From Chromatiaceae bacterium (lineage in GTDB: Bacteria > Pseudomonadota > Gammaproteobacteria > Chromatiales > Chromatiaceae): 64,000 bases of DNA. The position numbers were made by a program, and so were the translations under genes. Shown here one piece after another: positions 47,276 to 56,512 of this stretch (its first letter is position 1; every line of letters begins with the position of its first letter). The stretch covers positions 682,001 through 746,000 of the forward strand of contig JACKMT010000001.1 in the NCBI GenBank assembly GCA_024235255.1. The letters are read 5' to 3'. The notes under the pieces were generated by a model that was given only the letters and a program-made list of their open reading frames with translations, was not told the origin of the DNA and searched no databases.

Positions 47276-47576
47276 CTATTCAAACCCCTCCCCCGAAGTT
47301 TTGTCGCTGGACCGCATAGGCATGCACAGCCGTAACATACATCGGTGCCGGCGCTGCGGCAGCCGACGATCAGATCATCGGGGAAGCGCGAGCATCGTGC
47401 ATACCGAAAGCACAGGCACAGATACTCTGGCCCGATACCGCAGCAACGCAGCCGCCGCACACAGATAAACCTCTGTGCTGCCGACAGCGATGGATGCTGC
47501 CAATTAAAACTGACTCAGGAGATCGCAAATCGTATACTGTTGCCGATATAGATTATCCCGGATCGGCATACCCGAA
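47276..47576. other. 301-base divergent intergenic region
   Basis: No gene seen. It lies between the divergent starts of corA and an unknown gene and holds a candidate plus-strand promoter at 47510-47538. Confidence 0.4.
47510..47538 (+). promoter_or_regulatory. candidate sigma-70 promoter for the unknown gene at 47577
   Basis: CTGACT (47510-47515), 17 bases, TATACT (47533-47538). It would give a leader of about 30 bases. Confidence 0.35.
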
Positions 47577-48596
47577 ATGTTCCCTCTCAACGCCATCAGG
47601 AAATGGCTCCTGCAGCTGGAGCTGCGCTATCTGCGCAACGCATCGATATTCGATCAAATGCCCCGGCTGCGCTGGCTGAATCGCAAGATCACCGCCGACA
47701 TTGCAATTATATACGCGGACAGCAATCGAGGCATTCGCTTCAGGAGCGACTTTCGCACACCCTATCTCCGGCTGCCTGTAGCCGTCGAGAAGTCTCAGAT
47801 CGGCCGGGGAACTGGCAACGGCTTGCTGCAGACTGCCTCCTTCCGTTTCTTTGACTGGCAATCCTGGGGCCATATCGACGGTGAGATCGAGTGGCACGGA
47901 GAGATGGTTGCGACCATTCGCGGCAAGCACGAAGCGTTCATCAGTGGATTCAGCTATGCGGTGAGAGAGATCCCGTCCGAGGCGGATAATCTCGGTATCC
48001 GACTGGCCGAAGGGGTGGAGGGAAGGGTACGAGTATTGGTTGGCGGGGAGTTGGCCTCATTCAGGTTCGAGCCCGGTTACTGGATGCTGGAATCAAACCA
48101 GTACGGTTACAAGATTGTGGCTATACACGATGCAGAATTGATGATTTTGATCGTTTCGTTGTCAGAAATCGGCAGCGGCAAGCAGCGCCTCTATCTCTCT
48201 GCAATGCATCATCTGCAGCAATGGATACTCTTCAAGCTTGCCGGCAAAAGCAAAGAGCAGATGTTGCTCGGGCTGCTTAAATATGTCAGGGATTGGGGGC
48301 CGTTGGCGATGGAACCGCTTTTCCGCGGACTTGCTGAGATGCTGCAACGACTGGGGCTGGAGCATCAAGAGCATGTCATTTTTGAGTTTTATGCGGATAA
48401 CTGGGGGGTGTACAACAACTGGCACGGCCGCCTGCTGGCATTGAAAATCCTGGAGGTTCTGGCAACAGATAAGGCGCAGTCGGCACTGCACGCCATATTC
48501 GACTACGTAAAAAACCGAAGCACGGAACCGGAAGAGTTCGACCTGATCTGCCGGATAATCGACAAGCTGTCAGCAAAGACTGAGAAGCGTGCATAA
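47577..48596 (+). CDS. protein of unknown function (339 residues)
   Basis: Unrecognised. No signal peptide, no membrane helix. The N-terminal 200 residues look beta-rich (IAIIYADSNRGIRFRSDF, FRFEPGYWMLESNQYGYK), and the rest is helical with a repeated amphipathic character (MLLGLLKYVRDWGPLAMEPL, LLALKILEVLATDKAQSAL), reminiscent of helical-repeat adaptor proteins. The ATG at 47577 lacks a strong ribosome site. It is 97 bases upstream of another unknown protein with GHKL-like motifs, on the same strand, so they may work together. Codon usage is like the neighbours. Confidence 0.72.
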   Translation: MFPLNAIRKWLLQLELRYLRNASIFDQMPRLRWLNRKITADIAIIYADSNRGIRFRSDFRTPYLRLPVAVEKSQIGRGTGNGLLQTASFRFFDWQSWGHIDGEIEWHGEMVATIRGKHEAFISGFSYAVREIPSEADNLGIRLAEGVEGRVRVLVGGELASFRFEPGYWMLESNQYGYKIVAIHDAELMILIVSLSEIGSGKQRLYLSAMHHLQQWILFKLAGKSKEQMLLGLLKYVRDWGPLAMEPLFRGLAEMLQRLGLEHQEHVIFEFYADNWGVYNNWHGRLLALKILEVLATDKAQSALHAIFDYVKNRSTEPEEFDLICRIIDKLSAKTEKRA

Positions 48597-48693
48597 GCGA
48601 AAATGGGCCTCGCCGCCATTCGGGAGCGGGCGGAGCAGCGCCGACACGAATGCGCCGATCTCACATCCTGAAGTATTTTGGAGTAGATGAATC

Positions 48694-49458
48694 ATGAATA
48701 AACCGCCTGAACAGACGACACGCGGCTACACGCTCAAAGAAGGCCCCGTGATCTACCAGCAGGAGGAGAGCCTTGAAGATGATGAAAGGCTGAAAAAAGA
48801 CCTGACTCTGGCCGAGCTTAACCATGTGTTCAAGCTCTATCTGGGTAAATTGGGCATCCGGACGAGCGATATTTCGATCCTTGGCCAGTTTTCGGTGATC
48901 TTCAACGATAGCCGTTTTTCGCATTGGCACAGCATGAGCCTGGCAGAGCAGGATCTGGCGCTGACTAAGCTGGTGCTGCTGCCGCCGATTTACGGTGAAC
49001 TAATTGAAAAAATCGGCGAACTGGCAGGTGACAAACAGGTGATCAAGTGGGTCACAAAAGATGCCTACCAAAATGCGATAGACAGCTTCTCCCATTCCGC
49101 CTTCGTTCAGCAGAAGTACAAAAATAGATTCCCCGGTTTTAAAGTCATTCTTTTTCTGACTCAAGTCCCGCAGGGATTAAATCTGGCGGTGGTTGACAAC
49201 GGTTTTGGCGAATTGGTCGTAAAACCGAAAAAATCCTTTACCGGTCAGACATACGACGACGACATCATGATGAAGATCACCGATTGGATTATCCGGCTGT
49301 TTACCAAACAAGAGCGCCGGGCAAAACAGCAGATCGCCTACACCGGCGGGCAAGGGATGGCGCTGAAGAAGATCAAGATAGAGCTCGGGCTCGACTATGC
49401 GCTGCACTTCTTCACAACCGGCGCGGTTTTCGAACTAAAACTGAAAAATTATTTTTAG
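48694..49458 (+). CDS. unknown protein with degenerate GHKL-type ATPase motifs
   Basis: 254 residues, ATG at 48694. No membrane segment. The second half carries, in the right order for a GHKL (Bergerat) ATPase, an N-box-like KDAYQNAIDSF (about 122-132), a G1-like DNGFGE (168-173) after a strand LNLAVV, and a G2-like TGGQGMALKKIK (217-228) followed by a final strand GAVFELKLK. The dimerisation histidine box of sensor kinases is absent, so it is not a normal histidine kinase; it may be an anti-sigma-like or stand-alone ATP-binding protein. The first 120 residues match nothing I know. A converging phosphatase gene follows. Confidence 0.72.
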   Translation: MNKPPEQTTRGYTLKEGPVIYQQEESLEDDERLKKDLTLAELNHVFKLYLGKLGIRTSDISILGQFSVIFNDSRFSHWHSMSLAEQDLALTKLVLLPPIYGELIEKIGELAGDKQVIKWVTKDAYQNAIDSFSHSAFVQQKYKNRFPGFKVILFLTQVPQGLNLAVVDNGFGELVVKPKKSFTGQTYDDDIMMKITDWIIRLFTKQERRAKQQIAYTGGQGMALKKIKIELGLDYALHFFTTGAVFELKLKNYF

Positions 49459-49498
49459 CGGAGGATAGCGGGGATGCCGCTCCCTCATCCAGTCGCCT

Positions 49499-49993
49499 TT
49501 ACTCCCGGATGGATGTCAAATAGTCAACGTGCGGTTGCAACTTTAATGCATTGGGACGCAACGCCTGCACCATGGAAACAACCCGTTCGAATGGGATGCC
49601 ACGCCCAAGCAAAATGATCGCCGCCATCAGTCCCGTGCGGCCGGAGCCGCCCCTGCAGTGAATAGCCAGGGTGCGCTTTTCATCCAGAATGCGATTGATG
49701 CTGCCCTGCTGCTTCTCCCACCGCTGTTGAAATTCAGCCGTTGGCGCCATGTCATCCTCGACCGGCAGGTGAAACCACTGCAGACCATGCTGAGCGCAAA
49801 CCGAGGGCAAAGCCGCCACCTCGAAGCGGGCCATCTCCGTTTCCGGCATCAGCGTGACTATGGCTGATGCACCGGCCTGTTCAAGCTGAGCAACCGACGT
49901 CTGCAGATCGACGCCTTTGGTTCCCGGACAGGGGGTGAATATCAGACCACCGCCCTGCTCCAGCGGCAGGATATCAAACGGGTGTGAGTTCAC
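49499..49993 (-). CDS. dual-specificity protein phosphatase (CDKN3-like)
   Basis: 164 residues. The cysteine phosphatase loop HCRGGSGRTG puts Cys113 and Arg119 in a CX5R motif, with the general acid Asp80 or Asp81 in LPVEDDMAP. Family members dephosphorylate Tyr or Ser/Thr residues; the protein is soluble. It resembles the bacterial proteins related to cyclin-dependent kinase inhibitor 3. No protein kinase is adjacent. It converges with the GHKL-like gene; the stops are 40 bases apart. Confidence 0.85.
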   Translation of the reverse strand: MNSHPFDILPLEQGGGLIFTPCPGTKGVDLQTSVAQLEQAGASAIVTLMPETEMARFEVAALPSVCAQHGLQWFHLPVEDDMAPTAEFQQRWEKQQGSINRILDEKRTLAIHCRGGSGRTGLMAAIILLGRGIPFERVVSMVQALRPNALKLQPHVDYLTSIRE

Positions 49994-50242
49994 TGATTAC
50001 TCCTCAATGCAAGCATCGCCAAGTCGCCGACGGCGGGTAGTATACCCCGGCTTGCCGTCTGATCGGACCGGATTTGCACTGAATGCCGCCGACGTCAACT
50101 TTGTTTCAGTCGCAGCGAAACGCTTAAGTCAAACTCCGGCCAATCCTATTTTCCCCAAAAAGCCGCTCTTGATCCCATTGGCGGAGAAAGGTCTACTGAT
50201 TTCAGACTTTCTCTCAGCGCTGCCAATGTCAAAGAGGTTCAG

Positions 50243-50809
50243 ATGCACGTTCCCACCAAACCCATCAGTGACTATCCCTGGTTTATCCGCCTCTTCTTCC
50301 GGAATCAGAAACGCCGTTATGGAAAGGTGCTGGAACCTGGCCTGCTTTGGGGCCGCTCGCCCTGGGTGTTCGCGACGCTGGCACTGCTGTACGGCGCGCT
50401 AGACCGCAAAGGCTCGCCGCTTTCACCGGTGCTGAGATCGCTGATCACCGTCCGCGTCTCGCAGATCAACCACTGCGAGTTCTGTGTCGATATCAACTCG
50501 GCGACGCTGGAGAAACGGGGTGTGCCGGATGAGAAGATCGAAGCGCTGTGGGAGTGGCAGCAGAGCCCGCTGTTCGATCCAGTCGAGCGCATCGCGCTGG
50601 AGTACACCGAAGCGGTGACGCATTCGGAGCTGGTGGTGGATAACGACCTGATGGCCAGGGTAAAACAGCACTTCGACGATGACGGCGTGGTTGAGCTGAC
50701 CGGCCTGATCGCGTTCCAGAATCTCTCCAGCAAGTTCAACGCCTCGCTGGATGTGGCGCCGCAGGGGTTCTGCCGCCTGCCGCCGACACCGCCCAGCCAT
50801 GATGCCTGA
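50243..50809 (+). CDS. carboxymuconolactone decarboxylase / AhpD-like protein
   Basis: 188 residues, ATG at 50243 with GAGG five bases upstream. The redox-type CEFC pair (Cys78, Cys81) with a preceding His in NHCEFCVDINSA is the AhpD/CMD signature. The protein probably has alkylhydroperoxidase or related thiol activity; a true decarboxylase role is unlikely without the lactone pathway nearby. Single gene, with 249 bases upstream and 303 downstream. Confidence 0.88.
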   Translation: MHVPTKPISDYPWFIRLFFRNQKRRYGKVLEPGLLWGRSPWVFATLALLYGALDRKGSPLSPVLRSLITVRVSQINHCEFCVDINSATLEKRGVPDEKIEALWEWQQSPLFDPVERIALEYTEAVTHSELVVDNDLMARVKQHFDDDGVVELTGLIAFQNLSSKFNASLDVAPQGFCRLPPTPPSHDA

Positions 50810-51112
50810 ATGCGATCTTTATGCCTCCTTCGGTTTTACGGCAAACTGCAGCATTCAATATTTGGGGGCAGTTGACTTGAACGAATCAGACCCGGCTGAA
50901 CAGACTGTCCGTGCATTTTACGCACAACAGGCGGGCTGTGAGGACAATCCCTGAGCTTCATAACGACCGGAGTTGTCACGGGTTTTGCTCACGTTTGTTT
51001 CGCTGAACTGAACCGAAACCTGCCCTCACCCGTGCCTGATTTCGTTATCATATGCCCTCATCGTTACTCTTTCAGGCCCGTGGTCAACTGAAAATTGAAA
51101 AGCTAACATTCT
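50810..51112. other. 303-base region upstream of mutS
   Basis: No convincing gene. A short reading (TTG at about 50878, ending 50954) has a protein-like phrase DPAEQTVRAFYAQQAGCEDNP but is too short to name. The mutS promoter must lie here; I see no clear -10/-35 pair. Confidence 0.35.
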
Positions 51113-53701
51113 ATGAATCAAGCAGTTAAACACACCCCGATGATGCAGCAGTATCTGCGCATCAAATCCGAGCATCCGCAGATGCTGCTGTTCTACCGCA
51201 TGGGGGATTTCTACGAGCTGTTCTACCAGGACGCGGAACGGGCAGCGCAGCTGCTGGATATCACGCTCACCAAACGCGGCCAGTCGGCGGGTCAACCCAT
51301 ACCCATGGCGGGTGTGCCCTATCATGCCGCGGAGAGCTACCTGGCCAAGCTGGTGCGCCAGGGCGAATCGGTTGCGATCTGCGAACAGATAGGCGATCCA
51401 GGGACGAGCAAGGGCCCGGTGGAGCGCCGGGTGGTGCGGGTGGTGACACCCGGCACGGTAACCGACGAAGCCTTACTGGAAGAGCGGCGGGACAACCTGC
51501 TGGCAGCACTATACGAACACGAGGGCCAATTCGGACTGGCCACGTTGGATCTGGGCAGCGGGCGCTTTATCCTGCAGCAAATGGATAGGGGCGAGGTGCT
51601 GGCGGGCGAGCTGGAGCGGCTACGCCCGGCGGAGCTGCTGATTTCAGAGGCACAGCAACTGCCCGCCGGACTGCCCGAACTGCGCGGCGTCTGCCGCCTG
51701 CCCGCCTGGCACTTCGATCCGGAGACGGCGCAGCGACTGCTCAGCAGCCAGTTCGGCACCCGCGACCTCTCCGGCTTCGGCTGCAGCGACCACCCGGTCG
51801 CGGTGGCCGCCGCCGGCTGCCTGTTGCAGTATGTGCAGCACACCCAGCGCTGCCTGCTGCCGCATCTGCGCGGCATCAGCGTGGAGCGCCGCAGCGAGGC
51901 GATCATCATCGACGCCGCCACCCGCCGCAACCTGGAGCTGGAGCACAGTCTCAGCGGCCGCAGCCAGCACACCCTGACCGGCATCATGGACCGCACGCGC
52001 ACAGCCATGGGTTCGCGCCTGCTGCGGCGCTGGGTCAACCGGCCGCTGCGCGACGTCCGGCGACTCAGCGAACGCTACGACGCCATCCGGCAACTGCTCG
52101 AACAGGGCGCATGGCAGGGTATCCGGGAAGAGCTGCAGGGTGTCGGCGACGTGGAGCGCATCCTAGCGCGGGTGGCGCTGAGAAGCGCACGCCCGCGCGA
52201 TCTGACCACGCTGCGCGACTCGCTCGGACGGCTGCCCGCGCTGCAGAACCGGCTCGAACCGCTCGATGCACCGCTGCTCCGGCAGCTGGCCGCCGAGGCC
52301 GGCATCCACCCAGAAATCCATGTGCTGCTGCAGCGTGCGCTGATCGAAAATCCGCCGGTGCTGCTGCGCGACGGCGGCGTGCTCGCGCAGGGCTACGACC
52401 GGGAGCTGGATGAGCTGCGCGATCTTTCGCGCAACGCGGACGGATTCCTGCTGCGGCTTGAAGCGAGGGAGCGGGAGCAGACCGGCATCGCCAATCTCAA
52501 GGTCGGCTACAACCGGGTGCACGGCTACTACATCGAGATCAGTCGCAGCCGCTCGGATGAGGTCCCGGCAGCGTATGTCAGACGCCAGACACTGAAGGGC
52601 GCCGAACGCTTCATTACCCCGGAATTGAAAAAGTTCGAAAATCAGGTGCTGTCGGCAAAGGAGCGATCGCTGGCACTGGAGAAAAAACTCTACAACGAGC
52701 TGCTGGAGCAGCTTGCATCGGCGATCGCAGCGCTGCAAACCTGCGCAGATGCACTTTCCGCACTGGACGTCATCGCCAATTTAGCCGAGCGGGCGGAACG
52801 CCTCGATCTGGTCGCACCGGAGCTGACGGATGCCGCAGGCGTGCATATCCGCGCCGGCCGCCACCCGGTGGTGGAACAGGTGAACGACACCCCATTCGTG
52901 GCCAACGACGTCGACTTCGACGAGCGGCGCCGCATCCTGGTGATCACCGGCCCCAACATGGGGGGCAAATCGACCTATATGCGCCAGACTGCGCTGATCG
53001 TACTGCTCGCCTACGCCGGCAGTTTCGTGCCCGCGGATGCGGCCCGGATCGGTCCGATCGACCGGATATTCTCGCGTATCGGCGCCTCCGACGATCTGGC
53101 CGGCGGCCGCTCCACCTTTATGGTCGAGATGGAGGAGACCGCCAACATCCTGCACAACGCCAGCGATCAGAGCCTGGTGCTAATGGACGAGATCGGACGC
53201 GGCACCAGCACCTTCGACGGACTCTCGCTGGCCTGGTCGTGCGCGGTGGAACTGGCCACCCGCATCCGTGCGCTCACGCTGTTCGCCACCCACTATTTCG
53301 AGCTGACGACACTACCGGATGAGCACCCGGGCATCGTCAACGTGCATCTGGATGCGGTGGAACACGGCGACAGCATCGTCTTTCTGCACGCAGTCAGGGA
53401 GGGACCCGCCAATCAGAGCTACGGACTGCAGGTGGCAGCGCTGGCCGGGGTGCCGCAGACGATTATCCGGCGCGCGCGCATTCGGCTGGGGCATTTGGAG
53501 CGTGCGGCGCAGCGCCACCGCGAGCTGGACGCCAGCCAGCTGTCGCTGTTCGGAGAGATCGAGGAGAGGGAGGCCACAGAGCCCGATTGCAGCGGCACCC
53601 CGCTCAATCAAGCGCTGCAGGCACTGGATCCAGATCATTTGACGCCGCGCCAGGCACTGGATGAACTTTATCGGTTGAAATCGCTGGCGGCGGAAGAGTG
53701 A
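51113..53701 (+). CDS. mutS: DNA mismatch repair protein MutS
   Basis: 862 residues. The mismatch-binding Phe-x-Glu is at 33-35 in GDFYELF; the ATPase has Walker A GPNMGGKST near 616, LMDEIGRGTSTFDG and TLFATHYFELT. C-terminal end PRQALDELYRLKSLA is the tetramerisation segment. It recognises mismatches and recruits MutL. The ATG at 51113 is at the usual place for the family. Its stop is five bases from the converging FHA gene. Confidence 0.97.
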   Translation: MNQAVKHTPMMQQYLRIKSEHPQMLLFYRMGDFYELFYQDAERAAQLLDITLTKRGQSAGQPIPMAGVPYHAAESYLAKLVRQGESVAICEQIGDPGTSKGPVERRVVRVVTPGTVTDEALLEERRDNLLAALYEHEGQFGLATLDLGSGRFILQQMDRGEVLAGELERLRPAELLISEAQQLPAGLPELRGVCRLPAWHFDPETAQRLLSSQFGTRDLSGFGCSDHPVAVAAAGCLLQYVQHTQRCLLPHLRGISVERRSEAIIIDAATRRNLELEHSLSGRSQHTLTGIMDRTRTAMGSRLLRRWVNRPLRDVRRLSERYDAIRQLLEQGAWQGIREELQGVGDVERILARVALRSARPRDLTTLRDSLGRLPALQNRLEPLDAPLLRQLAAEAGIHPEIHVLLQRALIENPPVLLRDGGVLAQGYDRELDELRDLSRNADGFLLRLEAREREQTGIANLKVGYNRVHGYYIEISRSRSDEVPAAYVRRQTLKGAERFITPELKKFENQVLSAKERSLALEKKLYNELLEQLASAIAALQTCADALSALDVIANLAERAERLDLVAPELTDAAGVHIRAGRHPVVEQVNDTPFVANDVDFDERRRILVITGPNMGGKSTYMRQTALIVLLAYAGSFVPADAARIGPIDRIFSRIGASDDLAGGRSTFMVEMEETANILHNASDQSLVLMDEIGRGTSTFDGLSLAWSCAVELATRIRALTLFATHYFELTTLPDEHPGIVNVHLDAVEHGDSIVFLHAVREGPANQSYGLQVAALAGVPQTIIRRARIRLGHLERAAQRHRELDASQLSLFGEIEEREATEPDCSGTPLNQALQALDPDHLTPRQALDELYRLKSLAAEE

Positions 53702-53705
53702 ACAC

Positions 53706-54374
53706 CTAGCTAAAGGTGATCTCCGCCAGGTTCTCCCCCACTTCCACCACATCCGCCTCGTTGAGTTTGACGCCGGCGACCGAGTTCACTTCACTGTTGT
53801 TGATCCGGGGATAGCGCGCTCCGCCGATGTGCAGCAGGAAAAAGCCTTGCGGACGACGGGCGATGGCCGCCACCTCGCCGCCAGGCTTGCCGATGGTAAA
53901 GAGCCCGCGGCCGAGAATCTCAGTCCGGCCCGCATTGGGTCCGCGGAAAAAGCGCAGCCGGGCGGTTTTGGGCAGCTGCACCTTGTGTTCGTTATTCAAT
54001 GACTCCGTCCGGGTGGTCGCTGCAGGCGTGACCAGCTGCTTATCGGGCGCCTCCGGCGGTGCTGCCGGTTCCTGCCGAACCGCAGGCTCTTCCACGACGA
54101 AGTAGAGCGTAAATCCGCCGATCCGGATCTCATCCGAGTGTTTCAGGATATGCTTGGTGATCGAACGCTGGTTGCGCTGGGTGCCGTTGGTGCTATCCAG
54201 GTCTTCCAGGTAGTAGCTGTCCAGAACCCGAACCAGCTGGGCGTGGTGACGGCTGACCGAAGCGTCCTCCAGTATAATATCAGAGGCCTGGTCGCGTCCG
54301 ATGGAGATACGCTTTGAATCCAGCACGGCTTCACCGATCTCGACACCGCCCCGCATGATGACAAGCTTATACAT
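53706..54374 (-). CDS. FHA domain protein
   Basis: 222 residues from the ATG at 54372-54374 with AGGG six bases upstream. A complete FHA domain at the N-terminus (ISIGRDQASDIILEDASVSRHHAQL, then LEDLDSTNGT) is followed by a proline-rich linker and a second, diverged FHA-like region (GRGLFTIGKPGGEVAAIARR, RINNSEVNSVAGVKL). FHA domains bind phosphothreonine. The start overlaps the end of the PP2C phosphatase gene by 8 bases, so the two are co-translated and presumably work on the same phosphoproteins. No Ser/Thr kinase is nearby. Confidence 0.87.
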   Translation of the reverse strand: MYKLVIMRGGVEIGEAVLDSKRISIGRDQASDIILEDASVSRHHAQLVRVLDSYYLEDLDSTNGTQRNQRSITKHILKHSDEIRIGGFTLYFVVEEPAVRQEPAAPPEAPDKQLVTPAATTRTESLNNEHKVQLPKTARLRFFRGPNAGRTEILGRGLFTIGKPGGEVAAIARRPQGFFLLHIGGARYPRINNSEVNSVAGVKLNEADVVEVGENLAEITFS

Positions 54375-55119
54375 CCGCACCCTGTGCTTGCTCCCCATAG
54401 CCCGGTTCAACCAACGCAAGGGTGATATTATCGTATCCCCCCCGCTTCAGCGCCAGCCCCAGCAAGCCGTCAACGGCAGCTTCGCAATCATTGGAGCATT
54501 TGACCAGGATCCGCTCGATCGTTTTGTCTGACAGCATGTTGCTGAGGCCATCCGAACAGAATAGAAACAGGTCTCCGGGGCAGAGCGTCAGACAACCGCT
54601 ATCTACTGCCAGACTCTCCCCAATGCCGACCCCACGCGTGAGCAGGTTGTTCCTGACGCCCTCTTTACGCGCCTCCTCCAAAGAGGAGTAGACCCCTTCG
54701 TCCACCAACTCCTGGATCATGGAATGGTCGCGCGTCAGCTGCTGCAATCTGGAGTCGCGCAAGAGATAGAGCCTTGAATCGCCGACGTGGGCATACTCAA
54801 TCTGTCCCTCGTGGAAGCGACCGACCACAGCTGTGGTCGCCATGCCTTCGAGCAAGATGTCGTTCCGAATCTTCGTGCGAATGGTGTGGTTGGCGAAACT
54901 GATGGCCGCAGCGGCGGAGGTAGTCGGATACCGGGAAATCAGGCGAGTGATAGCCGCCACCGCCAGCCTGCTCGCCACTTCGCCGGCGCTATGACCACCC
55001 ATACCGTCTGCCAGCACCACCAGGCACTCGTCAGGCAGTACAGCAACCGCATCTTCGTTGGTTTTCCGTACCAAGCCTCTGTCTGAACGGACAACACTCC
55101 GGATTGTCATTGGTTTCAT
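54367..55119 (-). CDS. PP2C-family serine/threonine phosphatase
   Basis: 250 residues from the ATG at 55117-55119 (MKPMTIRSVVRSDRGLVRKT), the family start; the frame is open 70 codons further upstream without similarity. Metal motifs NEDAV, LADGMGGHSAGEVAS, HVGDSRLYLL and FLFCSDGLSNML are intact and GGYDNITLALV gives the last Asp. Soluble Mn2+/Mg2+ phosphatase of the Stp1/PstP type. Coupled to an FHA protein by an 8-base overlap. Confidence 0.9.
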   Translation of the reverse strand: MKPMTIRSVVRSDRGLVRKTNEDAVAVLPDECLVVLADGMGGHSAGEVASRLAVAAITRLISRYPTTSAAAAISFANHTIRTKIRNDILLEGMATTAVVGRFHEGQIEYAHVGDSRLYLLRDSRLQQLTRDHSMIQELVDEGVYSSLEEARKEGVRNNLLTRGVGIGESLAVDSGCLTLCPGDLFLFCSDGLSNMLSDKTIERILVKCSNDCEAAVDGLLGLALKRGGYDNITLALVEPGYGEQAQGADV

Positions 55120-55760
55120 AATCGGCCCGGGGGCACCCTGCGCAGTCAGCATTCCGCTTTTATGCATGTTGTCGGCCTGGAGCCGCTGTAATGCGATGAG
55201 ACTTCTTGCCCAACAGCAAGACAGCATCGCACCCTGATGAAAAAAATCCGCATAAAACGCTAGTCCCACTGAGTTCGGCCAAACAGTGCCGAACTTGAAC
55301 GCGGCGGCAATCCAATAATAATGCACCAAAGTACCGCAGCAAACGGTCCCGGTGAAGCATGGAAAGATGAGCTGTGTGACTAACCCGGATATTTCATGAA
55401 GGCGGGCAGCATGTTTGAAAAAACGTTTTAGTTTTTAACTGTTACGTGAGTATCGTACGTTTTTTATAACAGTACAGTTTGTCCTATTCGGTTTCAGGTC
55501 GCCTGTGCCGTCACATTTTGCCCGATATCCCTCAAACCATAGCGACGGCTATGCTTATTCGGGCGATCGAACAAACTGCTTAGGCATATCCGCCCTGAAT
55601 CCCGAATCCTTCATGAGATATCCGGGTTAACGCGGGAATTTAAAGCTTGAAACCTCTTTGATCATCCGCCACGGCCGCGACCGTGGCGCTAATGGAAGCG
55701 GTTCCAGTCAGTGCCATGCGTCTCTGGCAGGAACCTGCTCTCTAAGCACTTGGAGCAGTA
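55120..55760. other. 641-base non-coding stretch containing a MITE-like element
   Basis: No gene seen. The centre is a 249-base element with terminal inverted repeats (listed separately). Outside the element there are short sequences with no protein-like frame. Confidence 0.5.
55381..55629. mobile_element. MITE-like element with 22-bp terminal inverted repeats
   Basis: The left end 55381-55402 begins TAACCCGGATAT and the right end 55608-55629 is its complement with one mismatch in 22 bases (T/C at one inner position). Each end terminates in TA, so the element proper is TA-ACCCGG...CCGGGT-TA, the pattern left by IS630/Tc1-mariner transposases, which duplicate TA. The 249-base element has no coding frame of note and holds an inner hairpin CATAGC-GACG-GCTATG. 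It is a non-autonomous element by inference; family assignment is not proven. Confidence 0.6.
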
Positions 55761-56507
55761 TCAATTGTTGCTGGATTCGTTCTCCAGAATCGCCAGCAGG
55801 CGATCCGCCGGAACATAACCCGGTATCATTTTTCCGTTGTCCAGCACCAGAGCGGGTGTTCCGCTTACACCCATCTGGCCACCGAGCGCCATGTCAGTTT
55901 GCACCGGATTCTCACACTCCCTCTGCTCAATGGGTTGGCCCGATTTAGCCAATGTCATCGCGGCCTTGCGGTCATCCGCGCACCACACGGAGACCGCCTT
56001 TTGGTAGGAGCCGCTGCCGACGCCGGCGCGTGGATAGAACAGGTAGCGTATGCGTATTCCCCGCTCCATATATTGGTCGATCTCGCTGTGCAGCTTGCGG
56101 CAGTAGCCGCAATCGATATCAGTGAAGACGGTAACATTGTGTTTCGCTTTCTCCGGTCCGAAAATCACCATCATCGCTTCATCCAGACCAGTGATTGTTT
56201 TGGCTTTGATTGCATTGACACGCGGCTCCGTCAGATCCTTCTGCATCTCCACATCGATCAGCGTGCCCTGCATCAGATAGCGGCCGTTTTCGGTGACATA
56301 AGCCAGCCTGTGCCCAACCACCACTTCGTACAGTCCAGGTATCGGTGAGGGTGTAATCTCGCCGAACTTCAGTCCCGGCAGCAGCATGTTCAAACTCTGC
56401 CTCACCTTGGCGGCACCTTCGTCATCGGCCGCCGGCAACGGTCCCGCGAAAACCAGCGCTGCAAACAGTGCGCCCAGAAACAGAAATTTGTTGTTTACCC
56501 TGTACAT
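55761..56507 (-). CDS. dsbC: periplasmic disulfide isomerase DsbC
   Basis: 248 residues from the ATG at 56505-56507. Signal peptide with hydrophobic FLFLGALFAALVFAG and cleavage near PLPAADD; N-terminal dimerisation domain (PGLYEVVVGHRLAYVTENGRY) and a thioredoxin domain with the active site CGYC (Cys133, Cys136) and cis-Pro in VSGTPALV. It corrects wrong disulfides in the periplasm, kept reduced by DsbD. It is five bases downstream of yajQ. In E. coli dsbC lies next to xerD; here yajQ is inserted between them. Confidence 0.95.
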   Translation of the reverse strand: MYRVNNKFLFLGALFAALVFAGPLPAADDEGAAKVRQSLNMLLPGLKFGEITPSPIPGLYEVVVGHRLAYVTENGRYLMQGTLIDVEMQKDLTEPRVNAIKAKTITGLDEAMMVIFGPEKAKHNVTVFTDIDCGYCRKLHSEIDQYMERGIRIRYLFYPRAGVGSGSYQKAVSVWCADDRKAAMTLAKSGQPIEQRECENPVQTDMALGGQMGVSGTPALVLDNGKMIPGYVPADRLLAILENESSNN

Positions 56508-56512
56508 AGGTT

